Assembly: GCF_007748035.1 (NCBI RefSeq)
Contig: NZ_CP036278.1
Span: forward strand, 5,456,001-5,520,000
Direction of reading: 5' to 3'
DNA from: Aeoliella mucimassa
GTDB lineage: Bacteria > Planctomycetota > Planctomycetia > Pirellulales > Lacipirellulaceae
DNA: 64,000 nt
A model generated the notes under the pieces. The model saw only the letters and a program-made list of their open reading frames with translations, searched no databases and was not told where the DNA came from. Positions within the stretch are counted from its first letter, which is position 1. Each line of letters starts with the position of its first letter. Shown piece after piece: positions 55,307 to 63,358 of this stretch. Both the position numbers and the translations under genes were made by a program.

Positions 55307-56070
55307 ACGAGCGAAACGTCGCCGGACGATGGCAGTCGTCGATGGTCGACCCCAAGTGGGAACCGCCCACTTACACCGGCGAACTCGCCGGCCGGGTTGT
55401 TGTCGGATCCTTGCTGGGGGCGGTGGCCTTCGTGCTGGTGGGCGCCCTGGTGATCGGATTCCTTGTGGTCATGACAACAGCAGCGAGCGGTTCCACAGAT
55501 GAACTCATGGCAATAGCTCTCATTGGCTTGTTCGTATTGATCGCCGGAATCTTCATGGCAATCAGTATCGCGTTGCCGACGAGCCTTGTTTCGTACGCTC
55601 TGGTGGTGCTTGTCGCCCGCACCATGTTTCGCCAGGCCCCGCTGTTGGTGGTGGCTGGAGTATCGGGCGGGCTCACTGGATTCCTTTCGATCTTGTGGTT
55701 GCTAATTTGGGGCCGCGGAGGCGACCTGGAACTCGTGGCGATGTGGGGGCCATTTATTGCCACGGTGTTCGGTCAGATGGGCGTGGTCTGGATGTGCTTG
55801 CCAGTCACGTATCGCACTCTACGGGAAGTGGATATTCCAGGAGCGATGCCACCGGTGCCCGGCGCGCGCAAGCCACCTTTCCGCTTGCGTTTCGAGATCC
55901 GCCAACTCTTGATCGCAACCGCTTGGGTGGCCGCACTGCTCGGAGTGCTCAAAGCAACCAGCCTGCTTGGCCCCTGGTTCGCAGCAATCATCGCTGGGTG
56001 GTTTGTGTACCAGGCAGTGACGCTGGCGATCGTGATTGTCGTCGTGAAGAAGGTCCGCGGCTATGAGTGA
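55303..56070 (+). CDS. Tandem-array membrane protein 2 (unrecognised family)
   Basis: This 255-residue paralog of the preceding protein has the same order: hydrophilic N-terminus (WEPPTYTGELAGR), helices, VAGVSGGLTGF, GPFIATVFGQMGVVW, and LRFEIRQLLIATAWVAALL followed by LLGPWFAAIIAGWFVYQAVTL and VVKKVRGYE. The ATG at 55303 overlaps the upstream stop. Its last 183 bases (55888-56070) are nearly identical to 57507-57689 in the next paralog, suggesting recent duplication or gene conversion. Function unknown; an integral membrane role is all that can be said. Confidence 0.75.
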   Translation: MNERNVAGRWQSSMVDPKWEPPTYTGELAGRVVVGSLLGAVAFVLVGALVIGFLVVMTTAASGSTDELMAIALIGLFVLIAGIFMAISIALPTSLVSYALVVLVARTMFRQAPLLVVAGVSGGLTGFLSILWLLIWGRGGDLELVAMWGPFIATVFGQMGVVWMCLPVTYRTLREVDIPGAMPPVPGARKPPFRLRFEIRQLLIATAWVAALLGVLKATSLLGPWFAAIIAGWFVYQAVTLAIVIVVVKKVRGYE

Positions 56071-56263
56071 GCAGACTTTGTTACGCGAACCTAGGACCGA
56101 CTCGCCCACGGCCCCCCGACCTGGCGAGCGGGGATCCTACTACTATCCCTACATCGAACTGGCCTCGCTCGGCACGCTGTTCGGCGGGTGGGCCTACGCG
56201 TTGCTGATTGGATTGGTACCTTGTCTCCTGCAGTTCTCGTCGAGTGATTCTGGAGGAATGTTA

Positions 56264-57111
56264 GGTCGTGTTGACATTTATGTAGCGTAGATTTTGTCGA
56301 AATGGTATCACGGTGTCGTCCCCTACCTGCTCATGGAGGAGCGAATAGATGCGACGGCACGAACTGACAGACGAACAATGGTTGAAGATTCGAGGCCATT
56401 TGCCTGGCAAATCCGGCGATCCCGGTCGAACCGCGGCGAGCAATCGTCGGTTCGTGAACGCGGTGTTGTGGATCGCCCGCACAGGCGCGCCGTGGCGCGA
56501 TCTTCCCACTCGCTTTGGCCCTTGGAATTCGGTATTTCAGCGTTTCAATCGATGGTGCAAGCGTGGCGTCTGGCGGCAAGTCTTGGAGACTCTGGGCGAA
56601 GAGCCCGACTTGGAGCACTTGCTACTCGACTCGACAACGGTCCGAGCCCATCAACACGCAGCGGGCGTAAAAGGGGGCTCGGTGGCGAAGCCATGGGCCG
56701 CTCGCGCGGAGGTTGGGGAACGAAAGTCCACGCCGCGGTAACGGGCGATGGCCGCCCGGTTCGTCTGACTTTGACGGGTGGCAACCGACACGACATGCAC
56801 CAAGCAGAAACGCTGCTGGAAGGACTAACTCCCGAATACGTCGTCGCCGACAAAGGGTATGATTGCCATTGGTTTCGCGATCAGATTCGTCGCCAAGGCG
56901 CGAAGCCGGTGATTCCGACTCGCCGTGGGTTTCGACAGAAAAGGTACGATCGCACACGCTATAAACTCCGAAATGTCGTGGAGCGGTTCTTCAACCGGTT
57001 AAAACACTACCGTAGGGTCGCTACACGATACGATAAAACTGATCGAAACTACGATGGATTCCTCTGCCTGGCGTCACTCATGATCAGCTTGGCATGAATG
57101 TCAACACGACC
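56264..57111 (+). mobile_element. IS5-family (IS427-group-like) insertion sequence, 848 bp
   Basis: Inverted ends are GGTCGTGTTGACATTTATG on the left and CATGAATGTCAACACGACC on the right (18 of 19 match). The target duplication is TA at 56262-56263 and 57112-57113. The element is complete with a two-frame transposase and sits inside the third gene of the membrane-protein array. Confidence 0.92.
56349..57097 (+). CDS. IS5-family transposase encoded in two overlapping frames (-1 frameshift)
   Basis: OrfA (56349-56741) encodes RRHELTDEQWLKIRGHLPG and the first catalytic aspartate in LLLDSTTVRAH. OrfB, one frame back, continues RSRGGWGTKVHAAV, VVADKGYDC (second aspartate) and LRNVVERFFNRLKHYRRVAT (glutamate), ending at 57097. 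The likely shift zone is GTAAAAGGGGGC near 56667-56678, where both frames overlap and carry the same downstream conserved region. IS427-group elements commonly use this organisation, so the enzyme is probably functional. Confidence 0.85.
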
Positions 57112-57681
57112 TAGTCCTGCAGCTTCTTTTCGTACTGATCTGGTATGTCAGCTTGTGCTTCTTTCTGCTCGGGATGCTCTTCACGCCGCTTGCGTTCATG
57201 AGCTACCTGTTCGTTTGGCTGATCGCTCGCACCACGCTGCGACAGACTCATTTGCTGGTCATCGCCGGAGTAGCCGGAGGGCTGGCCGCATTTGTACCTA
57301 CGATGTCTGTTGCCGGCTTGATGATCTACGATGGGCAAGGTGGTTGGATCCTGAGGCTTCTGCTTGGCCCTGCCTGCGCAACGCTTTGTTGTCAAATCGG
57401 AGCGGTCTGGGCGAGCCTGCCGGCGATTGCATCCAATCGGGAGGATTCCTCCAACAGGACTCGTCGTACAAGTGTCCCTGATCAACAGCAGGAGCAGCAG
57501 ACATTGCGTTTCGAGATCCGCCAACTCTTGATCGCAACCGCTTGGGTGGCCGCACTGCTCGGAGTGCTCAAAGCGATGAATCTGCTTGTCCCCTGGTTCG
57601 CAGCGATCGTTGCCGGGTGGTTGGTCTACCAGGCGGTGACACTGGCGATCGTGATTGTCGTCGTGAAGAAGGTCCGCGGCT

Positions 57682-58437
57682 ATGAGTGACACCAAGCTGG
57701 TCCAACCCGAGGAGGGGACGGAGATTGAGCCGCCGCAAGAGGTGCTCGCCTGGTACGAGTGGGAGCCGGACGATGCAATCGGCGTCGCCCTGATTGGCAT
57801 CCTAAAGGGAGGAGTGCTCTATGCTTGTGTGTATGCGCTGTTCTTGATCGTAATGTGGGTGGTGAACGATCAGCCCAACTCAAGGACCGAGCTGGTGGGG
57901 CTGGTAACGATGGTCATCTATATGCCGGTGTTTGCCATCGCCGTTCTTGCAGTGGTCGTGGCTCCCGTGACGCTGGTCTCGCTGGGCATCATCATGGCGA
58001 TTGCTCGCACGACTTCGCCGAAGCGTCGCTGGCCGGTGGTCGCGACGGTTGCAGGAGGTTTGACCGGGTTCTTGTGCACCGTGGGATTTCTTGTGCCTGT
58101 GAACGAGTTTGAATTTGCGTGGTGGTGCGTCCTGGCAATAGGGCCAGTGTGCGCTACCTTGTGTGGGCAACTCGGGGCGGCTTGGAATACGATTCCCCCA
58201 GCCAATCCGGCTTGGAGCAACCCAGCACCATCGGCCAATCGCGGGCCTCGGGTGCGGTTCGAGATTCGTCACTTGCTGATTGCCACCGCCTGGGTTGCAG
58301 GAATCCTGGGACTGTTGAAACTGGTGACTCCCGCGCCGGGAGTGGTGGCCAGTTATCTGACCGCGTGGTTGTTCTTCCAAGCGATCACGCTGCAAATGGT
58401 GTTGCGGTTTGTGCGAAAGGTACGCGGCTATGCCTGA
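57682..58437 (+). CDS. Tandem-array membrane protein 4 (unrecognised family)
   Basis: This 251-residue paralog has an acidic N-terminus (EEGTEIEPPQEVLAWYEWEP), helices, RRWPVVATVAGGLTGF, GPVCATLCGQLGAAW, then VRFEIRHLLIATAWVAGIL and VRKVRGYA at the end. It starts inside the stop region of paralog 3 (ATGAGTGA), so translation is coupled. Conserved positions versus paralogs 1-3 are the glycine motif, G-P-x-x-A-T-x-x-x-Q-x-G-x-x-W and the amphipathic F-[DE]-I-R block. Function unknown. Confidence 0.75.
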   Translation: MSDTKLVQPEEGTEIEPPQEVLAWYEWEPDDAIGVALIGILKGGVLYACVYALFLIVMWVVNDQPNSRTELVGLVTMVIYMPVFAIAVLAVVVAPVTLVSLGIIMAIARTTSPKRRWPVVATVAGGLTGFLCTVGFLVPVNEFEFAWWCVLAIGPVCATLCGQLGAAWNTIPPANPAWSNPAPSANRGPRVRFEIRHLLIATAWVAGILGLLKLVTPAPGVVASYLTAWLFFQAITLQMVLRFVRKVRGYA

Positions 58438-59179
58438 CGATCCCCAATCGCTGCGACTCGACGAGTCGGACCGCGAAGAGCTGGAGCAGATCGGCGACCA
58501 ACACGATGCGTACCTGCAGGAGCTCAAAGAACAGCAGAAGATCCATTCGCAGACCCCAGGGGTGAGCGAAGTAGATGCCTTGCTGAATCTGGCCTGGCGA
58601 GGGTACTGGGCGGGCGTGCTCGGCACCGCGCTCGGAGGGGCAGTACCAGCGACGTTTATCTTTCCCTGCGTCGGAACCTTATTGGCCTTTTTCACGTTTG
58701 GCTTCGTGGCGATTTTCCTCGCGCTGTTTGCCGCGATTCTGTACGTGCTGCTTCGCGGAAGGTTGTCGGTGCTCAACGCCATGACCTGGGCGGGGGCGAT
58801 GTCGGGTTGCCTGGTGGTGGAGGATCAAATTGGAGCGGGGCACGTCGACGACGTATTGGGATGGCTCGCCATGACGCTCGCAGGTCTCTCGGGCGGAGTA
58901 GGAGCGAGGGTAATGGTGCGCCGGTCGCTGCGTAAATACAAACGGGTCGAAGGTCGCGGCTCGCGAATCTGGTGGCGGTTCGAGTTGAAAGACCTGCTAA
59001 TCCAAACCACCTTTATCGCAGTGGTGGTCGCCATGTTAAAACTGAGCGGCCTGCTTTATTGGTTGGGGGCGATCTCCTTGGCGGCAGGAGTCAGTGTTCT
59101 GATCACGCTGCAGCTGGCGATCTTCGACCAGGTCGTTGGAGTGCTTCCCGACAAGTGCAAAACGCAAACGCAAAGTTAG
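58430..59179 (+). CDS. Tandem-array membrane protein 5, divergent member (unrecognised family)
   Basis: This 249-residue protein starts at ATG 58430, overlapping the end of paralog 4. Its N-terminus is acidic and helical (LDESDREELEQIGDQHDAY). It keeps the general plan (helices, LAGLSGGVGARVMV, WRFELKDLLIQTTFIAVVV) but has lost the GPxxATxxxQxGxxW motif, so it is the most divergent copy. The five genes form one operon. Functional assignment is not possible from sequence. Confidence 0.72.
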   Translation: MPDDPQSLRLDESDREELEQIGDQHDAYLQELKEQQKIHSQTPGVSEVDALLNLAWRGYWAGVLGTALGGAVPATFIFPCVGTLLAFFTFGFVAIFLALFAAILYVLLRGRLSVLNAMTWAGAMSGCLVVEDQIGAGHVDDVLGWLAMTLAGLSGGVGARVMVRRSLRKYKRVEGRGSRIWWRFELKDLLIQTTFIAVVVAMLKLSGLLYWLGAISLAAGVSVLITLQLAIFDQVVGVLPDKCKTQTQS

Positions 59180-59234
59180 AGCGCAGGCAAACTTGCCATG
59201 CCAGTGGATCGATGGGCCACGTGCACCAGGTTGT

Positions 59235-59250
59235 CGTTCCACGTGGAACA
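59235..59250 (+). promoter_or_regulatory. parS-like site 1
   Basis: CGTTCCACGTGGAACA matches the parS palindrome (TGTTTCACGTGAAACA consensus) with a perfect CCACGTGG core. It lies about 7.7 kb from parB, after the tandem array. Confidence 0.82.
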
Positions 59251-59323
59251 GCTTACCCATCCTCTGTACGTTGCAGCTCCGCAGTGGTTCACCAGGTTGG
59301 GTGGCTGGCTCACCAAACAAAGC

Positions 59324-59366
59324 AAGGCACGCCGAACTTTCGCCCGGCGTGCCTTGGTGCTTAGTC
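59324..59366 (-). terminator. Intrinsic terminator of the Gfo/Idh gene
   Basis: AAGGCACGCCG (59324-59334) and CGGCGTGCCTT (59345-59355) form a perfect 11-bp stem. Read on the - strand it is followed by GCTTTGTTTGG, and it lies 31 bases beyond the end of the oxidoreductase gene. Confidence 0.7.
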
Positions 59367-59385
59367 GCTGTTCGCAGATAGGAGC

Positions 59386-60717
59386 CTATGAGAGGTTCTT
59401 CACCGCGAAGTCGGAGCGGTAGTCGCGCTTGATCAGAGCGTTGGCTTCTTCCAGATTGGTGACCTGCAGCGCCTCGGCGTCCCACTCAAGGGTAGTGCCA
59501 GGGAAGCGGTTCGCAACCACACCTAGCAGCAGGGCTTCGGTGAGCGGGCCAGCCAGGCTGAACGGCATGCTCGCTTCGCCTTTGCCCATGCAGGCATCGA
59601 CCCATTGGTGGTAGTGATCGCCATGCTCGACTTCCGGTTGCTTGTAGTCGCCGAAGTCGCCAATGAGTTGTGGCTCGGCCACGTGCGGCAACAGCAGCAT
59701 GCCATTCTCACCCACGAACAGCGAACCCTGGCCTGGCAGGTTGACGTCGGCTGGCAGCTTCTCTTTGAGCTCAGCTGGGGGAGCAAAGCCGCCGTCGTAC
59801 CACTTCCACGACATCGTCTTTGTTGTGTACTTCGTGCTGGGGAACTCGTACTCGACGATGTTCTTGCTCGGATGGCCAACGCCGGTCGGGGGCCGGCAGG
59901 TGGTCTTTGCCCAATTCGGCGCGGTCAGCTCCAGCGCGGTGTAGGGGGTGTCGAAGATGTGCACGCCCATGTCGCCGAGGGTGCCGGTGCCGAAGTCGAT
60001 GAGCTTCCGCCAGCTCGCAGGGTGGTACACACCGGGCACGTAGGGACGCTCGGCTGCAACCCCGAGCCAGCGATTCCAGTCGAGCGATTCCGGCGCGGCA
60101 GTGCTGGCCGGAAGTTCGGCACCGTCGAAGCCCCAGTCCTTATTCGACCAGGCGTGCACTTCGCTCACCTTGCCGATCACGCCCGATTGAATCATTTTCA
60201 CCGCCCGGCGGTAGGGAGCCGTGGAGTGAATCTGCACGCCCATCTGTGTGACCAATCCCTTGGCTTCGGCTACCTTGCGGAGCTGGCGAGATTCGAACAC
60301 TTCGTGCGTGAGCGGCTTCTGGCAGTAGACGGGCTTGCCGGCCAGCATGGCGGTCATGGCCGCGGGGGCGTGGGTGTGGTCGGGGGTCGAGATCACCACC
60401 GCGTCGATGGTGTCGCCGAGTTGGTCAATCATCTCCCGGTAGTCGACGAAGGTTTTCGCGCCAGGATTCTCGTTGGCAGCGGCCGTCAAGCGGCCCGAGT
60501 CAACATCGCACAACGCGGCGACTTCCACCATCGCGTGCGAGCGGATCGAGTTCAGGTCGGCGTGCCCCATGCCTCCCACGCCGATGTGGGCGGTGCGAAG
60601 CTTTCCGTTCGGCGAGGCCGCGCGGGCTAATCCGGGGGCGAGGGTCAGCGCACCCACGGTGGCCATACTGGCCTGCAAAAAGCGACGACGTCCGAGTTGC
60701 TGCGGTCGAGTGGTCAT
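59386..60717 (-). CDS. Tat-exported Gfo/Idh/MocA-family oxidoreductase
   Basis: The 443-residue protein has a twin-arginine signal (GRRRFLQASMATVGALTLAPG|LARAA). The NAD(P) Rossmann motif HIGVGGMGHADLN follows, then the family cluster YCQKPLTHEV where most members have EKP (here QKP). AWSNKDWGF and GTGTLGDMGVHIFDTPY fit sugar/inositol dehydrogenase-like enzymes. ATG 60717 follows GGAG. Such exported oxidoreductases are abundant in planctomycetes; the sugar substrate is unknown. A longer N-terminal frame through the parS cluster was rejected because the signal starts here. Confidence 0.88.
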   Translation of the reverse strand: MTTRPQQLGRRRFLQASMATVGALTLAPGLARAASPNGKLRTAHIGVGGMGHADLNSIRSHAMVEVAALCDVDSGRLTAAANENPGAKTFVDYREMIDQLGDTIDAVVISTPDHTHAPAAMTAMLAGKPVYCQKPLTHEVFESRQLRKVAEAKGLVTQMGVQIHSTAPYRRAVKMIQSGVIGKVSEVHAWSNKDWGFDGAELPASTAAPESLDWNRWLGVAAERPYVPGVYHPASWRKLIDFGTGTLGDMGVHIFDTPYTALELTAPNWAKTTCRPPTGVGHPSKNIVEYEFPSTKYTTKTMSWKWYDGGFAPPAELKEKLPADVNLPGQGSLFVGENGMLLLPHVAEPQLIGDFGDYKQPEVEHGDHYHQWVDACMGKGEASMPFSLAGPLTEALLLGVVANRFPGTTLEWDAEALQVTNLEEANALIKRDYRSDFAVKNLS

Positions 60718-60897
60718 GGGAGAAGCTCCAGGTGGGAAGGGGAGGGGGGTAGGTCGGGCACCAATATAGCGCACCTGCCGACTGGTTGCCACTTTTTTTA
60801 CCAGCAGCAAAACAGCCCCTTCCACCAATCGCTGGAAGCTCCTTGGACCTCTGGACGAAGTCCCAACGCGAATTGGTACCCGCGCAGCCCCATTGCA

Positions 60898-60913
60898 TGT
60901 TCCACGTGGAACA
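60898..60913 (+). promoter_or_regulatory. parS-like site 2 (perfect palindrome)
   Basis: TGTTCCACGTGGAACA is a perfect 16-bp palindrome and differs from the usual parS TGTTTCACGTGAAACA by one symmetric pair of bases. Confidence 0.88.
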
Positions 60914-60938
60914 GGTTCTCTAGGTTTCGCAGGCTTCG

Positions 60939-60954
60939 CGTTCCATGTGAAACG
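60939..60954 (+). promoter_or_regulatory. parS-like site 3 (weaker)
   Basis: CGTTCCATGTGAAACG retains the GTTxCAxGTGAAAC core and outer symmetry with four departures from consensus. Confidence 0.6.
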
Positions 60955-60978
60955 CGTGGGTTGCCAGGTCTTCCCACT

Positions 60979-60994
60979 TGTTTCATGTGAAACA
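60979..60994 (+). promoter_or_regulatory. parS-like site 4
   Basis: TGTTTCATGTGAAACA differs from the parS consensus by a single base (C to T in the centre). Confidence 0.88.
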
Positions 60995-61024
60995 TCACCC
61001 AGCTGGCTCTGCAGGGCGGTGGGA

Positions 61025-61040
61025 TGTTGCACGTGGAACG
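61025..61040 (+). promoter_or_regulatory. parS-like site 5 (weaker)
   Basis: TGTTGCACGTGGAACG keeps the CACGTG core and TGTT/GAAC arms. It ends 40 bases before the 3' end of the DUF1015 gene. Confidence 0.65.
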
Positions 61041-61080
61041 AGGCGAACCAGGCAAACTTTGCACCCACCCTGTTGGCGGG

Positions 61081-62445
61081 TTACTCGAGCGGGTTGATCA
61101 CCAGACCGCTGAGCACCTTGGGATAGAAGTAGGTGCTCTTGGCCGGCATGCGTTCGCCGTGCGAGCTGATCTGACGGATGTGCTCCAGTGTGGCCGGCAT
61201 CACCAAACAGGCGAGTTCGAACCGCCCGCCCGATCCTTCTTGGCCAGTCAGGTCGCGGCCGGCCGAGTCGCCTTCCTTCAGTCCGGGGGGAACTTCGTCG
61301 AGGGCCCGCACGTACTTGGGAGCCGGCAAGTCGGACGCGCCGAGCAGGGTGTCCATCACCAGTCGGTGCAGGATGCTCACGCCGAGCGACTGCCAGTCGC
61401 TGGAGCGATCGGTCGCAACCTCGGCCAGTTTCTCACGCCCTGCTTCGGTCACGCGGGCGAGGGTCCAGGCGTCGTCCTCGGCGGTGTAGAACGCCATGGT
61501 ACCTTGTTCGTCCTCGACTTCAATTTCCTCCCACAGGCTGATCGCCCGGTCCGGACCATTGCCGGCAGGTTCGGTTTCGAAGGCGTCGCCGAGCTGAGCG
61601 ACCAGCTGCTCTGCGGTGAGCGGTGCCAGTCCGCGGAACAGGCGATGAGTCGGCAACACCTGCATGCCGGGGTCCGACATCGATACGCACATCATCAGCA
61701 CATAGTTCGCGGGATGATCGGCCGGCAGCTCCTCGCCATGCTCCTCGCGCCATTGGGCGGCCACTTCGTCGCGGTAATTGCACGCGGTCTCGTAGCGGTG
61801 GTGACCATCGGCAATGTAAACCGGCAGCTGGGCCAGTACTCCTTCGAGCATGTTGATCGCGGTGAGATCGGTCACCGGCCACAGCTTATTGACCACGCCG
61901 AGGTGGTCGGTGGCTTCGAGCGGGGTCTTCTCGGCGATGGCCGCATCGAGAATCATTTGGGCCTGATTCATGTTGTCGGGGTACAGACCGAAAATCTGGC
62001 TCAGGTTCGCCCGGCAGGCCTTCCATAGTTTCAGGCGGTCGGCCTTGGCTCCCCCGTGGGTCTCCTCGTGGGGGTAGATGTTGCCCTCGCCAAACCGCTC
62101 GAGCCGGCACCGGCACATGAACCCACGGCGGGTGTATTCCTGCCCGTTGGCCGTGTAGTGTTGGTGATACACGTAGATGGCCGGATCGCCCTCGGGCTGC
62201 AGCACGCCGTCGCGCTGCCAGGCTTTCAGCAGCTTGGCCGCTCGGGTGTAGCGGTTGTTTTGGTCGTCGTCACCCGGCTGATCGGGATTCAGAATTAGCC
62301 GCACAACGTTGTACTCGTTGGCATCGCAGAGCTTCTGCTGCAGCTCGGGATCAATCACGTCGTACGGCGGGGCGACCACACTCGACAACGAACCGACCTG
62401 GCCAAGGTTGTAACGCAAGCCGCGGAAAGCACTAATCTGGGGCAT
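61081..62445 (-). CDS. DUF1015 domain protein
   Basis: This 454-residue protein has DUF1015 hallmarks: SAFRGLRYN near the start, APPYDVID, RLILNPDQPGDDD, the segment IADGHHRYETA near residue 215 and a C-terminal KSTYFYPKV. DUF1015 proteins are often near serA/serC in other bacteria and a serine-kinase-like role has been suggested from fold similarity to SerK (ParB/Srx-like fold). That is family background, not evidence for this copy. It directly flanks the parS cluster and starts at ATG 62445. Confidence 0.85.
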   Translation of the reverse strand: MPQISAFRGLRYNLGQVGSLSSVVAPPYDVIDPELQQKLCDANEYNVVRLILNPDQPGDDDQNNRYTRAAKLLKAWQRDGVLQPEGDPAIYVYHQHYTANGQEYTRRGFMCRCRLERFGEGNIYPHEETHGGAKADRLKLWKACRANLSQIFGLYPDNMNQAQMILDAAIAEKTPLEATDHLGVVNKLWPVTDLTAINMLEGVLAQLPVYIADGHHRYETACNYRDEVAAQWREEHGEELPADHPANYVLMMCVSMSDPGMQVLPTHRLFRGLAPLTAEQLVAQLGDAFETEPAGNGPDRAISLWEEIEVEDEQGTMAFYTAEDDAWTLARVTEAGREKLAEVATDRSSDWQSLGVSILHRLVMDTLLGASDLPAPKYVRALDEVPPGLKEGDSAGRDLTGQEGSGGRFELACLVMPATLEHIRQISSHGERMPAKSTYFYPKVLSGLVINPLE

Positions 62446-62535
62446 GATGCTCGTAGGGGGGAGGGGGCTTAAAATACGGGTAAGCTGACTGGCGATGTTA
62501 CCAGATTTGCGACCAGTGTTGTTAGCCCCGCCAGC

Positions 62536-63252
62536 CTAGAGGTGCCGCGTGTGCGAGAATTCCGACTTCAGATTGCGGCCGGATAAGAATTGCAGCATCC
62601 CGATGAAGAAGACGATCAAGCCGAAGCCGAATCCACCAATCACGAAGAACCCCGCCTCCGAGGTGGCAGAAGAAAGGGCGATGGTTACGCCAATGCCTAC
62701 CGCTGCGCTCAGGATTCCTCCAAACATCAATCCGAGCCCGGTCAGTCGATGCTTCATCGATCCGCGATCGAAACCGATGCCGTACTTCGCCAGTGTCACT
62801 CCGACCACCAAAGCGACCAGGAACATCACGGTGCTATAGAGCATTGGCCCACCGAGTGAGTCTTCGTCCATCGACTCTGACAGAGTGTTGTACGCGATCC
62901 GCCAGACAGCAAATGGGGCCATGACTGCCGCCGCTCGAAAGCCGTAGTCGGCCCACACTTTCCAAGATTCGGCGCTGCTGGACGACTTGGCAGCCGAGCG
63001 AGATGTCGTCTTACCATGGTCTGAAGCAACCGGTGCAACACTCGCGGAGACGACCGGTTCGCTCAAGGCATCGTCCCAGAACGAGTCCTCGGTCTGAGTG
63101 GGCTCGGATGCTTCGACCACTCTCGGCGCGGTGATCGGCTTGCGTTTGCCCAAACGAAACTTCTTGCCGCACTTGCAGGTAGCGACCTGTCCGACCGCCT
63201 GGTCGGGAATGTTGTAGACCTTCTCGCAGGCCGGGCAGGCGATCTTTGGCAT
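62536..63252 (-). CDS. Zinc-ribbon (MJ0042-type) membrane protein
   Basis: The 238-residue protein starts at ATG 63252 behind GGGGGAG. Residues 1-35 form a zinc ribbon (CPACEKVYNIPDQAVG then CKCGKKF) of the MJ0042-like kind common in planctomycetes. A low-complexity linker (residues 40-100) is followed by three or four membrane helices (GPMLYSTVMFLVALVVGVTL, GGILSAAVGIGVTIAL, GFGLIVFFIGMLQFL). Possibly a membrane-anchored sensor or scaffold; function unknown. An upstream extension to 63375 was rejected because the zinc ribbon starts here. Confidence 0.78.
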   Translation of the reverse strand: MPKIACPACEKVYNIPDQAVGQVATCKCGKKFRLGKRKPITAPRVVEASEPTQTEDSFWDDALSEPVVSASVAPVASDHGKTTSRSAAKSSSSAESWKVWADYGFRAAAVMAPFAVWRIAYNTLSESMDEDSLGGPMLYSTVMFLVALVVGVTLAKYGIGFDRGSMKHRLTGLGLMFGGILSAAVGIGVTIALSSATSEAGFFVIGGFGFGLIVFFIGMLQFLSGRNLKSEFSHTRHL

Positions 63253-63358
63253 CAATAACTCCCCCTTGCTGAACTCGATGGCCGTTGCCACTTCGAGCGA
63301 TTCAGTATAGTCGGAAGTTGGGAGCGACCAAAACCTTGGCCCATGTCCCCTGCTCAAG

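Larger units (their letters stand above)
56063..57689 (+). pseudogene. Tandem-array membrane protein 3, split by an IS5-family insertion
   Basis: The N-terminal part (56063-56263, SEQTLLREPRTDSP, then YIELASLGTLFGGWAYALLI) and the C-terminal part (57114-57689, CFFLLGMLFTPLAF through VVKKVRGYE) are separated by an 848-bp IS with a TA duplication. Removing the IS and one TA restores a single frame (GGML joins VLQLLFVLIWYVSLC) of about 259 residues. It has all family motifs: VIAGVAGGLAAF, GPACATLCCQIGAVW, LRFEIRQLLIATAWVAALL. The start overlaps the stop of paralog 2. The insertion looks recent because both halves are still open. The 3' half could be independently translated from TTG 57153. Confidence 0.85.
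60718..61080. other. Non-coding region carrying the parS cluster
   Basis: These 360 bases between the oxidoreductase and DUF1015 genes contain four parS-like palindromes (listed separately) in a 143-bp stretch and no supported gene. Open frames crossing it are extensions of neighbours or spurious. Confidence 0.75.

Noticed and set aside
59213-59228. Another CACGTG-centred sequence just before parS-like site 1
   Set aside because: Only the central eight bases fit; the TGTT/AACA arms are missing.
60718-61068. N-terminal extension of the Gfo/Idh frame through the parS cluster
   Set aside because: The Tat signal peptide starts at 60717; the extension only reads through parS palindromes.
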